Source: Favolaschia claudopus (taxonomy: Eukaryota > Basidiomycota > Agaricomycetes > Agaricales > Mycenaceae). From it: a stretch of DNA of 64,000 bases. A program made the position numbers and the translations under genes. The notes beneath the pieces are model-generated. The model saw only the letters and a list, made by a program, of their open reading frames with translations, did not search any database and was not told where the DNA came from. Below, in pieces: positions 54,901-64,000 of the stretch. Each line of letters starts with the position of its first letter. Position 1 is the stretch's first letter. The stretch spans positions 1,426,001 to 1,490,000 of the forward strand of contig JAWWNJ010000004.1 of NCBI GenBank assembly GCA_037176885.1, in the 5' to 3' direction.

Positions 54901-57312
54901 GTCGAGGACTCGCAGGAATCCGAGACCGATGCAGATGGTGACGATGACCCCGATTACACAGACATAGCTTCGTCAGTGGCTGCGGACGATGTATCGCGTG
55001 AAGATGTCGAAATGGACCCAGCTCAAGATGAGCATGCGGCGGTCGTGTCCACTCAAACTAGTGATGGTGACTCGGGAGGGACGTCAAACGAGCATCCAAG
55101 TCCCGACGGAGGAGACCAGTTGTCTGAGTCTGACAAAAACAATCTGCATGTGGTTCCCGTAACCACGATGGAGGAGCCCTCTGCAGTCGAAGATAACCGA
55201 GCGGGACAAGACTCCACAGACGATATGCCCGTGAACGGTGATCTGCAAGTCCCGACCACTGAAACTAGAGAAGATGTCGCACCTGTCTCTGAAACGTCGG
55301 CGTCGCAGGTACTTGACCCACCACCGGAAGTCGCAGAGGATGTTCCGAATTTGTGACTAGAATAATTGTTTTCTCGCGACTATTTCTAATCCATCTCTTC
55401 AGAGCCCCTCAAGAGCGGGACGATACTGTTCTCGAGACATTAGACTCTTCCGCAACGTTAATTGTCGATACTCTTCCTGAAGAACCAGCCGCTGAGAAAC
55501 CATTGACTGCAGAACAGACCGCTCAAGAACCGGTCGCTGTAGCACGACTCGATCATGAACACGCTGAACCGAAGAGCAATGGTTTGGAGGTCGACGAAAT
55601 GCAAGATGTTCTGACTGCTGGCGACGCTGCTAGGTATTTTTGATTCTCTTGTGGCCTTCAATTATAACATGTGCTGACCTAACTGGCGTTCTAGCACACT
55701 GACCCCGACTGATGGTCCATCTAAGCCACTTTCTGAAGCACCAGTACATCTGGAAACTGAAGTGGGCCTGGGGAAGAACAGCATCCTTTCTCCTAGCAGC
55801 GACCAAGACGTCGACCAACCGTCATTGAAGCGGAAGCGAGGACGTCCACGTAAAGATGCTTCTACATCCAACATAGGGAAAGTGGCGGAATCGCGTCTGA
55901 CTCGCGGTCTCAAATCCAATGGCAAAGGAAAAGCCAAAGAGGAGTACGTGGACAACGACGAGACCTCTTCAACTTCAAGTGCCAGCTCGGCAGCGCGGCT
56001 CCTCCACCCTGGAAGCTCTCGTTCATCCTCAGTCGCAAGCGTTAGAAGCGCGGCTGGAGTGGCGGTAGATTCATCACCAGGTCTCCCAAGACTGAACAGC
56101 ATCATCAAGGTTCCGCGTCCGCCACGGCCCACGCGCCCCACACTTCCTCTGCCGCCTCCGCCGCCCCCCTTCCCTCCACCCCAATTGTTCCACACCCATT
56201 CTCACAAACGCTCAGCTGCCGCACAACCTATCCTACCTCGCCGTCCCACGCAACCGCCCTTGTTGCAACGGACACCATCTCGTGCAAGCGTCACTGATAG
56301 CATTCATGAAGAAGAACCGCCTACCCCGTCAACGAGCTCTCAACCTGCGCAAACCCCAGCTCGCCGAGGAACGCCTGTTAACAGCACACCTGTTACGCGT
56401 TCCCACTGCCGCTTCCACAAGATCAGCCTCCCCGAGGATGACGAGGATAAAACCGGTCCACGGGTCTTTTTCGTTGTGCCAGGCTGCTCTCTTGGCGATG
56501 GAGAACTCATGAAGGAGGAAGACATTCGAGATTTGGGCGACGCAACGACAGAGGATGGGGAAAGAATGACTCCTGACCTTCATGGTTACGGGATTAACTC
56601 GTATCTTGAGGGCGTTCTCCGGCAATTGGTGGGGGTCGACATTTTACGGGAACAAGCCGTTTTCTATCTTCCTCGGCCGGGAGAAACTCCTGTTGTACCC
56701 GAGCCGCGCGAACACGGCCACGAGCGCTCCTCGTCAAAGCAGATGCGTGTAGCATCAGGCGGTTCGTTTGCTTCGGAGAGTGGCGTGTTTTCCCCGGCAA
56801 TGCGATCGCCAGTTTCGACGTCGTCGCGGCCTCCAAATTCACTAGCAGAGTCGAGCTCTACCGCCTCTGTGAAGACGGCCGCGAGACGGGGACGCAAGGG
56901 CAAAGGCAAAGGCAAGAACCGCGCAAGTCCGACACCATCCTACGCACCATCGCAGGGAAGCGAATCGACGGACGAAGACGAGAGTCCAGCTGCTAAACGC
57001 ATCAGGGCTGCGGAGGAGGAAGGGATAGCGGCGGCAGCGGCGGGGAGCCCGTTGCGCACGAGGCGGAGCAAACGCATGGATAAGGAGGCGGCGGAGTACA
57101 AGCCGGACGCGCTCGAAGCAGGGGACGAGTCTTCCGACGACGATGACAAGGATCGGCGGAAGAAAAAGAAAGGACGGGGTGTGAAACGAGGGAGGCAGTC
57201 AGAGGCTGCACCTGCCGATCCAGAGGGTAGCGAGGAAAGGAAGACGAAGAAACCCAAAACTCAGGACACTGTCATTGTCGAGCCCAGTGCACCGACAGCT
57301 GGTCCTGCTTGA
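51922..57312 (+). CDS. Large acidic AT-hook nuclear protein, function unknown
   Basis: MSSPPFFRASQNLAVAR opens a protein of roughly 1650 residues. An early segment (NPYDKFTQPQFDAWIGDITGALKDALGF) is conserved-looking. Then follow very long acidic stretches with runs of Glu (about 52332-52450), Ser/Pro/Thr/Asp-rich disordered parts, and KRKRGRPRKD, an AT-hook core (GRPRK) near 55835. A Pro-rich patch comes next. A compact segment (SHCRFHKISLPEDDEDKTGPRVFFVVPGCSLGDGELMKEEDIRDLGDATTEDG.., YGINSYLEGVLRQLVGVDILREQAVFYLP) is the best candidate for a folded domain. The tail is Lys/Glu-rich (KKKKGRGVKRGR). Introns are short: about 52769-52821, 53225-53269 (GTGCGC..GTGTAG), 54205-54256 and two more near 55355 and 55634. 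It may be a chromatin or kinetochore-type protein; I cannot name it. Confidence 0.75.
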
Positions 57313-57535
57313 ATTTTATCACCTTAATTTAATACGCTTGTATTGTAGATATCGAGTCCAACCTGAGTCCGACAGTTACCACTCTTTGCGGAGAGATTTA
57401 GGAATCAATTTTGACGATGCCGGAATGACTCGAGAATTCTCAGGCCGCAGACTTTCATCGACGTTCATCTTCGTTCTTGTTTGGTTTTCTCCAGCGTTCA
57501 ATCGCCCGCCTCAGCCTCAGTAAACCTTTTATGCG

Positions 57536-58695
57536 ATGCGAGAGCCGACCTTTGCCACAGACGCACTCACGAGCGATCAGGTCGCTGCCTATCTTCGTCG
57601 CATCCAACTTGCTTCGTCTCTGGCTGGATCTGCGCCATCGCTCGAATTGTTATCTACAGTCTACCTTCAGCACCATTTTTATGTGCCCAAAGATACCACT
57701 GTGATGCACGTCCCCAGGGACGCGTGGAATGCGCCCTCGCAGCCTATCGTTCTAGGGAGTGCATTGTATTCTATGCCGTTGAGGACAGCAGCCTTCGAGC
57801 GAATAGGTAAATAGGGAGATCTTCCGCAAAACAATATTCAATGGGGTTCAATCGGATACACCAGTCGCTCAGCATGCTGGCGGATATTGTTGGGCAAACA
57901 ACCCGACGTTTGCAGCGCTTCTACGAGGGCTTGGGTTTCGGGTCTCGGAAGTCGCCACCAAGGTGTTCAAGAATTGGGCTAACCTCGATCCTACGGACAA
58001 GGTGGTGAACGACAAGTGGGGGACAATAACCCATATCGTCCTCGTTGTGGATTGGCCCGGGAGTCAAGAGCGCTATGTGTTGGATGTCGGTTTTGGCGGT
58101 GGAGGGTGTCCCATTCCGTACGTTCAACATTCAAATTCGTGATGCACTCCTTCATGCAGTTGCCTTTAGGGTGCCCCTCCGGGATGGTGCGACGGTCGCA
58201 GGTCTCAATGCACGGGAAAGTTGGACTATCCGAAATGAGCCATTACCGCACGATCCAGCGGACAGCCCGCCCATCGATGTTATACCGGGATGGACGATGT
58301 ATCGTCGCACCCCTACAAGCCCGGGGTCCAAATTTGACACTCACCCCAATGTTCCTGACGTGGCCACGCCCAGTATTTGGGCTCACCAATTCCACTTCAT
58401 TCTGGCGTCAATTACTATCAGGGACATTGGGCTGTACGATCACTACTCGCAGAACCATCCTCTCGCGGCGTTCACAGGTTTCTTCCTCGTCACACGCATT
58501 TTACCTGGCACAGGGGGTGCCCGACGGAGTGTTATGTTTGCTGAACATATGGTTAAGGATGGAGTAAGACGTGCAAAGGTGCACACGACGGGTGGCGACG
58601 CGGGCGATGGGCCAAGGGACATTGAATATATTCCGATGGAAACTGGACCCATGCGAGCATTTCTCGAGCGGGAGTTTGGTTTTGTGTTCGATTGA
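57536..58695 (+). CDS. Arylamine N-acetyltransferase family protein
   Basis: Transfers acetyl (or malonyl) groups from CoA to arylamines. MREPTFATDALTSDQVAAYLRRI, then LELLSTVYLQHHFYVPKDTTVMHVP. The catalytic Cys block is AGGYCWANNPTFAALLRGLGFRV, followed by KWGTITHIVLVVDWPGSQERYVLDVGFGGGG, which supplies the triad His (THIVLVV) and Asp (LDVGFG). After an intron (about 58119-58169, GTACGT..CTTTAG, joining I-P to V-P-L-R) the second half reads LRDGATVAGLNARESWTIRNEP, WAHQFHFILASITIRDIGLYDHYSQNHPLAAFTGFFLVTR. It ends LEREFGFVFD. The catalytic triad is intact. The usual RGG before YC is changed to (R)HAGG. An ATG five bases upstream is out of frame, so 57536 is chosen. Confidence 0.85.
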
Positions 58696-58835
58696 GAATC
58701 AATAGATTGATTCATGACAAATGTATACTGCGTACGCGTCAACATCAATTTCCGACGCGTGACCGTGTTCTTCTGCTCCTGCGATTCTCCTGAGTACCAG
58801 TGTACTACCACAACGCGTTCGTCCGACCACTGACC

Positions 58836-60474
58836 ATGTCTAACGAAGACGCTCTCCCACAAAAATATGCTTACGCATGGTCTCCCGAATCAGAGCTCTC
58901 CTTACCTGACTTTCTCAAAAAAGTGGGCTTTCAAATTAGTTGATAATCTTCCCAAGGCTCATAGGTCCAAGTATAAACCGTCAATGGTGCAGAACGATGG
59001 AACGAAGCCTGTGAGCAACGCATTATTTGCCTTTGACTCGATTACTACAGAAGACTAAGCCAAAGCATAGTGGATCTGGGTTCAGAAAGGCGCGCCGTCA
59101 AGGGAGGACACTGGCGCACTTGAAGCAATTGGGGAGGGCGCAGAACTGCGTTCGTAGACGTTCGATGCTTGTCCAACATCTATTTCACCGAAATTCCACA
59201 GTGCAAGCAGTCTCTGAACGCGTCGAGGAGATCAAAAACGACCCAAGCATCCCGGCACGCTCAAGTAAGAAGACGGGTGAGCGAACCAATCAACATGTTC
59301 AACACGTTTTTACCGACGACACCGCGTCCATAGGTGCTAAGGGGAAGAAAGAGGTCCGGGAAGAGGTATGTGCACAGACCCTCCACATCTACCGGGAGTC
59401 ATTCAGTGTATCTATGGTCCCTAGGCTCAAGCTGAGGCGACCGAGAAATTCAAAAACATTGCCACCAAACACGGCTTCGTCTCAGGAAAATGGTAATTTG
59501 CATTTGAAAACATTGGTGTCACCTAAATTCTGTGATCGTTTGCAGGCTCTCGTTCGCACCCGCAGACAAAGTCGACGTGATATGGTCAAATCTAGCGAGT
59601 CAGTCTCTCTTCAGTCTGTTGGAAACGAACAAAGCACTCATAACAGGTGACGAACAGCATCCTTGGTAGACGGGCCACTGGCTGCGACGTGTGCTTACCG
59701 AGCCAAGGTCAGGCAAAGCATGTCGGTACTTCGCTGGTACTGACTTTCCGACTCAAGGTCGCAACCTCCTCCGAGGACGGCAACTCTTCGCAGCATCTCA
59801 TTTGCATTTATGTCCCCGACGTATACGACAAGGACGCCGTCACCGAGGCGAGCCACTGACCATCCGTAATAGCCTGTTGATTTGAACGGTGCATTAGGTG
59901 ATGAAAGCGCTGCTGCGAAACCTCGGAATGAATTTGAGCGGCGTCAAATCAAATCTGTATACAGCGTTGGGAATTGACAGTAAGCATCCGAGCGGGTTGC
60001 AGTCGACTGTGCGTCCGAACAACGGTTTTGACCCAAGGAATTCTACTGAATTGATTCAGACATGGAAAAACGCGACGTTACTTCCTGATACCGAGGCCAA
60101 GGTAATCGAAGACATTCTGTCCTATCTTTCCTAGCTCTAAAATCTCTCAAGGAACTCAAGGACGCATATTTCGCCGAAATCGCCAATGCGAAAGAAGCCG
60201 CTAAGACTGCTCCCAAAGCCGATGCAGCCAAGCCTGCTGGTGACGCATCAAAGACGAAACCCAAGCCTCAACTGAAGAAGAAGAAAGCAGAAGACGATCC
60301 GTTTGGGTCTGATGATGAGGAGGACGAGGAGGACGCGGAGGAGGCGCAGCGGAAAGCCGAGGTGAAGTCGAAAAAGGTGCCACCAAAAGCTGCCCCGAAA
60401 CGAGCGAAAGACAGTGATGATGATGACGAGGAGGAAGAGGAGCGGCCTAAGAAGAAGAAGGCAGCAAAGAAGTA
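58836..60474 (+). CDS. DUF1917 protein (C11orf68/UPF0696-like) with charged C-terminal tail
   Basis: MSNEDALPQKYAYAWSPESEL starts the protein; the next 400 bases change frame several times and their exons are unsure. The DUF1917 core is clear: VEEIKNDPSIPAR, EVREEAQAEATEKFKNIATKHGFVSGKW, LSFAPADKVDVIWSNLA, SLLETNKALITG. It continues with GPLAATCAYRAK, VATSSEDGNSSQHLICIYVPDVYDKDAVTEVMKALLRNLG and SNLYTALGIDSKHPSGLQST. Introns are supported at about 59366-59425, 59493-59545 and 59738-59757 onward. After the domain a tail of about 110 residues (KELKDAYFAEIANAKEAAKTAP.., KKKKAEDDPFGSDDEEDEED.., PKKKKAAKK) is highly charged and ends in a nuclear-signal-like run. Function of the family is unknown. 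Confidence 0.75.
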
Positions 60475-60641
60475 ACGTAGAAGAGGTAGAGGACGACGTT
60501 GTACATTATTTTCTAATTTCTTGAATGCGTTGTGGGCGAAAAGAGGCGGCCATCAAGGGCGTGTGAAGAGGCTGTTGTTCGGGCTGCCACGACCACCATT
60601 CGCTGCGGAAATTTGTCCGTCGCATTTCTGCCGCTACGACG

Positions 60642-61510
60642 ATGATGTCCTCTTCTGATATGGACCAAACGCCGGTTCAGAACCTCCAGTCCCAGTTCAG
60701 CCGCGTCCAGCGCCAGTACCAACAGCTTCTTGACCGTTGGACTCCTCATACACTCAACCGCTGGCTCGCGACCCTCGGAATCCTTGTCGTTTTCTTCCTC
60801 CGCATAGTGCTCTCGCAGGGCGTGAGTGGCTTGTTCGTTACTGTCTGCGTTGGGCGTCTCATCGACCTGCGAAAAATTTTCAGTGGTACATCAGTAAGTG
60901 TGCTACAAAATCCGTGACAGCCGACTGAGGACAACAAACCAACGCGTAGTCTGCTATGCACACGCCATCTACCTCCTCAACCTCCTTCTTGCGTTTCTGC
61001 AACCAAAATTCGACCCCTCGCTACAGGAAGATCTGCTAGCGGACGATGCTGAGGAAGGTGGTGGCGATTCAATGTCCCCGCTTCCCAGTGCACGCGACGA
61101 CGAGTTCAGGCCGTTTGTGCGCCGTCTTCCCGAATGGCAGTTCTGGTGCGTGGTCCGCCTATATTGCGAGATGGCAAAACTGAGGAGAATTGGTTCTGCA
61201 GGCTTTCTGCTACACGTGCAACCATTATCGCGCTGCTTTGCACAATGTCGGAAATTTTCGACGTACCGGTGTACTGGCCTATCCTTGTCGTGTACTTCTT
61301 CGTTCTATTCGCATTGACAATGCGGCGACAAATCCAGTGCGTATTATTGTTTTATTTTGTGAACACCACCGAAATTTTACCTTTCCCCGCCTCCCTCTCG
61401 CCTCTAATGTTCTTTCACGGCTCGCTCACAATCTCACTCGCAGGCACATGATCAAATATAAATACGTGCCATTCGATATCGGGCGGAAGACGCGCTATGG
61501 CGGGAAGTGA
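60642..61510 (+). CDS. RER1: RER1, ER retention receptor of the early Golgi
   Basis: A four-TM protein that returns ER membrane proteins from the Golgi in COPI vesicles. MMSSSDMDQTPVQNLQSQFSRVQRQYQQLLDRWTPHTLNRWLATLGILVVFFLRIVL gives the cytosolic head and TM1. Then VCYAHAIYLLNLLLAFLQPKFDPSLQED, the family signature YaL.iYlLNlflaFL.PkfDPs. DDEFRPFVRRLPEWQFW follows, then ATRATIIALLCTMSEIFDVPVYWPILVVYFFVLFALTMRRQIQ, and HMIKYKYVPFDIGRKTRYGGK. The end KYvPF..GK.rY is diagnostic. Four introns. The start is at 60642, or 60645 if the second Met is used. The acidic loop between TM2 and TM3 (LLADDAEEGGGDSM) is slightly longer than in yeast. Confidence 0.94.
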
Positions 61511-62916
61511 CAACCCAATGCCCATTAATGACGGCCATGACAGTAATGGCTACGGGACACAAAGATATCGTAATACTTCGGTGTTGTTGTTTTAATTGGA
61601 CTACCTATCACGGAGGAGGCGCCCAGTCGCAATGTATAGAGAGGCTTGCTTGATTCCTCATTCTTGGTTTCTGCCGACCAATAACCGTAAGACATTTCTC
61701 GTGCTCGGTTCTGTTTTTTTTTTTCGTAGAGGTAAGTACAATTATCACCTGTTGTATCACCCCCAGTTTGGCTGACCAACTCCTGGTCAGCTATCTATCT
61801 GACTTGCAAGCATAAACAGTACTGCACATTACATGTGCAATGTTCCCTATGAATGCAGGTGAACGGACACCAAGAAGTGCTCGCTTTAGCCTACTCAGCA
61901 AGATTTATTGACAGTCCTTCGCCGACCTGACCGACCTGAAGTACTCTTCCGTCGGTCTCCTGATGCATGCATCTTATATTCGAGCCATGTTGATTTCTGG
62001 AAATTCTCGTCGACTGTGGTTGCCCCATTGCCTGCTCATTCACGCAGCACGACTCTTCACGCAAGACTTGGTGCAGGAATACATTTTCCTTCCTCAACCG
62101 AAGATATTCCTTTATTGACGCAAACCGACAAGCCATGTTCAGTATACACTTGCAGTTTGAACGGGGATAGACCAACATTGAAACCCCAGAGCGCACCGAA
62201 ACGAACAGCACCCCTTCTGAACGAATTAAAATAAATGGGTATCAGCTGCCTTTACAATATTCCAGTCGTTGCCTAGGGTGAGCGCTAGCGACGTAGCGCC
62301 CACTCATAACGATTATTTATCGATTAATCTTGACAGTTTCAGTTGGTGGCGGCCAATTGTTCCAAACAAGTTTCAAAACGACTGTGTTTGGCGGTGAATC
62401 GTAATGATACACACTCGATACTACTGACTCCAATTTAGTTGGTACAATAAGAATCATCTCTCAAGCGGTAACTGCTTGGAAGATGTCTGCATATAAAGCC
62501 AGTGCATGAGCAAAGATCTGCAGAATTGTGGTGGTACTTGTCCATCAACATCGACCCTTCTTATCAACGATGCGAGGTCCCGAGTCAACAGGCCCCGACA
62601 GATAGGGCCAGTGGGAGGTACGCGATTCTGCCGAAGACGATAGGTTTTGGTCAAGAGGTCATCATGAGTGATGAAGTCTGCGCTAAGAATCGATGAGATG
62701 GATATGAACACCACATCCCCGACTAGGCAAATGTTAGCGCGTTTGTTGGCAAGAGAGTGCATGTGCTCAATCAAGCTCAAGAGCAACGTGGGCGGGCGGT
62801 GAGAGATCCGTCCGGCTCAAGCTGGAGAGGTCGACGAACAAGGAAACTATGAAGTCAATGAGAATGAGAAGGCTCGATATGACGACGCATATAGACTTAG
62901 TGGACTAACATTCATA
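61511..62916. other. Convergent intergenic region of 1.4 kb, no supported gene
   Basis: Between RER1 (+) and the IMPACT-family gene (-). A T-run occurs at 61712-61725. A minus-strand frame at 62454-62786 (LSLIEHMHSLANKRANICLVGDVVF, SISSILSADFITHDDLL) looks protein-like, but I find no start, no join to an upstream exon and no family. It may be a remnant. Confidence 0.4.
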
Positions 62917-63737
62917 TTATTGTGTTACATCTCCACTTGCTGACGTTTTGAGCAGCTCTTTCACGCTGTTGATGGAACCTTCTCTAGCGCGGATGAGTCG
63001 TCGAGCCTTTGGGATGTCCCAATCTATCCAGCCAGAGTAATCTGGGGTTTTCGATTTTGCTGGCCCAGAGTCAGGGGCAGCTTGTCCTTTGGACGCGGCA
63101 AGGTCGTCACGGAGCTGGGCAAGAATGTCGTCCAAATTGCGCAGAGTTGCAAGGGCTTCTTTGACCTCTTCTTGGCGTTTGAATTCGCGGCAGACCTCGA
63201 GCGTGCAGGTCTCGATATGTGAGAAACGCGCAGGGCCAAGCATTGTGCCGCCGTACCACCTTTTGAGCTCGTGAGCGGGAACCCAGGAAACGCCAGAAAA
63301 AGGCAGACCTGCTAACAACGACGACAGCGTCAATGACGCCCTGCTTGCGCATAATAGTCAATATCTTCTCTCCAGCCCACCGCTCACCTTGAATTTTAGC
63401 TCGAAACACGCTAACGTGAGGAAGCTTTGATGGACGGTGGCTCACCATCGTCGGCGCTACTTTCGCGCACCTCAAAATCATCAGGCCCTCCGAGACCTGA
63501 ACGCCCTGCTTTCAGGACCATGCATCTCCATGCATTCATTTCGTGCGATGCGGGCTTTTGGCCATGAACCACTTTGGAAAGATGTGTGATGCATCCGGCT
63601 GCCTGCTCAGCTGAGGACGCCGCATAAATCGTGGCTGCAAAGAGAGAGCCTCGGTCTCGTATCTCTTGAGAGGTTGCGATGGACTGAGGTTTGGGACGTC
63701 CAGCGACGATAAATGAGTCGAGGTTTCCGCTCTGCAT
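62917..63737 (-). CDS. IMPACT/YIH1-type (UPF0029) domain protein
   Basis: MQSGNLDSFIVAGRPKPQSIATSQEI, then SLFAATIYAASSAEQAAGCITHL, HEMNAWRCMVLK, and SSADDGE, the IMPACT signature (DDGE). After two short introns come ERWAGEKILTIMRKQGVIDAVVVVSR and WYGGTMLGPARFSHI, matching the family's D..VVVVSRWYGGTmLGP. A helical C-terminus follows (VCREFKRQEEVKEALATLRNLDDILAQLRDDL) with YSGWIDWDIPKARRLIRAREGSI, ending SASGDVTQ. Yeast Yih1 inhibits Gcn1-dependent activation of Gcn2. Here the N-terminal RWD domain of Yih1 is absent, so this is a shorter relative of the same fold, and the same role cannot be assumed. Start is the only ATG upstream. Confidence 0.83.
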
Positions 63738-63888
63738 CGTAGTTTACAACCAAGTTCCAATTACATACGATTGATCAGCCAAAAAGTTGAACTTCCTGAA
63801 TACACCCAAAAAATGTATTTGTAACGAAACATGTTTGCACACCCACAATAGCCTACGAACTCAGTATAAATTCTGTTCCACGTCCAGT

Positions 63889-64000
63889 TTACTGCTGTTG
63901 TTCAAAACGTGGTTCCACAAAGGGCACCTGAGCATCCGGGAATGCTGGTGCGCTCGAAGACGCGACACGAGGAGTGTCAGGGCGCTCAGGAGCACCGAAT
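63889..64000 (-). CDS. 3' end of an unidentified gene
   Basis: Minus-strand frame open from the window edge, reading FGAPERPDTPRVASSSAPAF and ending PFVEPRFEQQQ before a TAA at 63889-63891. Pro/Ser-rich tail. No domain is visible; the rest lies outside the window. Confidence 0.5.
   Translation of the reverse strand, partial: FGAPERPDTPRVASSSAPAFPDAQVPFVEPRFEQQQ

Noticed and set aside
55662..56195. Minus-strand Gly-rich ORF resembling an RGG protein
   Set aside because: Reverse reading of Pro-rich and Ser-rich coding sequence in the AT-hook protein.

Overview
The window is nuclear DNA from a filamentous basidiomycete (mushroom-forming lineage, inferred). Genes are dense, on both strands, and broken by many 45-65 nt GT..AG introns. 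Several families are typical of Agaricomycetes: a G1 glutamic peptidase, a WW-motif repeat protein, a PAL, FAD-dependent amine oxidases and a Plavaka/Transposase_21-type DNA transposon. CDS coordinates below run from start codon to stop codon and include introns. Splice sites were chosen by eye from reading frame, GT..AG ends and family conservation.

Layout. 0-3 kb: 3' end of an eqolisin peptidase (+), an intron-containing tRNA-Leu (-), oligoribonuclease (-). 3.3-7.9 kb: a SEL1/HRD3 ERAD protein and a DEK_C/SWIB chromatin protein (+). 8.6-14.2 kb: a C2H2 zinc-finger protein (-), an F-box-like protein (+), a WW-repeat protein (-) and a coiled-coil protein (-). 14.3-18.7 kb: a GT49-like glycosyltransferase (+), a D-2-hydroxyacid dehydrogenase (+), N-acetylglucosamine kinase (-). 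19.3-22.2 kb: ERV14/cornichon (-) and an ALY/Yra1-like RRM protein (-). 22.9-28.5 kb: an AMP-forming acyl-CoA ligase, an unknown protein and a thioredoxin-TPR fusion (+). 28.9-31.2 kb: a polytopic NAD-binding membrane protein (-). 33.1-37 kb: the arginine-specific carbamoyl-phosphate synthase large subunit (+).

37.1-45.6 kb holds the most striking structure. An FAD-dependent oxidoreductase gene (-) is cut in two by a 6739 bp CACTA-like transposon (38704-45442). The element is flanked by the 3 bp duplication TTC. Removing the element and one TTC rejoins exon 1 to a normal intron with a GTTCGT donor, so the insertion looks recent and precise. The element carries a Transposase_21-type transposase, two accessory genes and subterminal repeat arrays.

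45.8-64 kb: phenylalanine ammonia-lyase (-), FCF1 (+), D-glycerate 3-kinase-like (+), a very acidic AT-hook protein (+), an arylamine N-acetyltransferase (+), a DUF1917 protein (+), RER1 (+), an IMPACT-family protein (-) and the 3' end of another gene (-).

The genes are mostly unrelated housekeeping functions rather than a cluster. Three of them (HRD3-like, ERV14, RER1) act in ER quality control or ER-Golgi cargo sorting, but they are far apart. I see no CRISPR array, rRNA or viral sequence.
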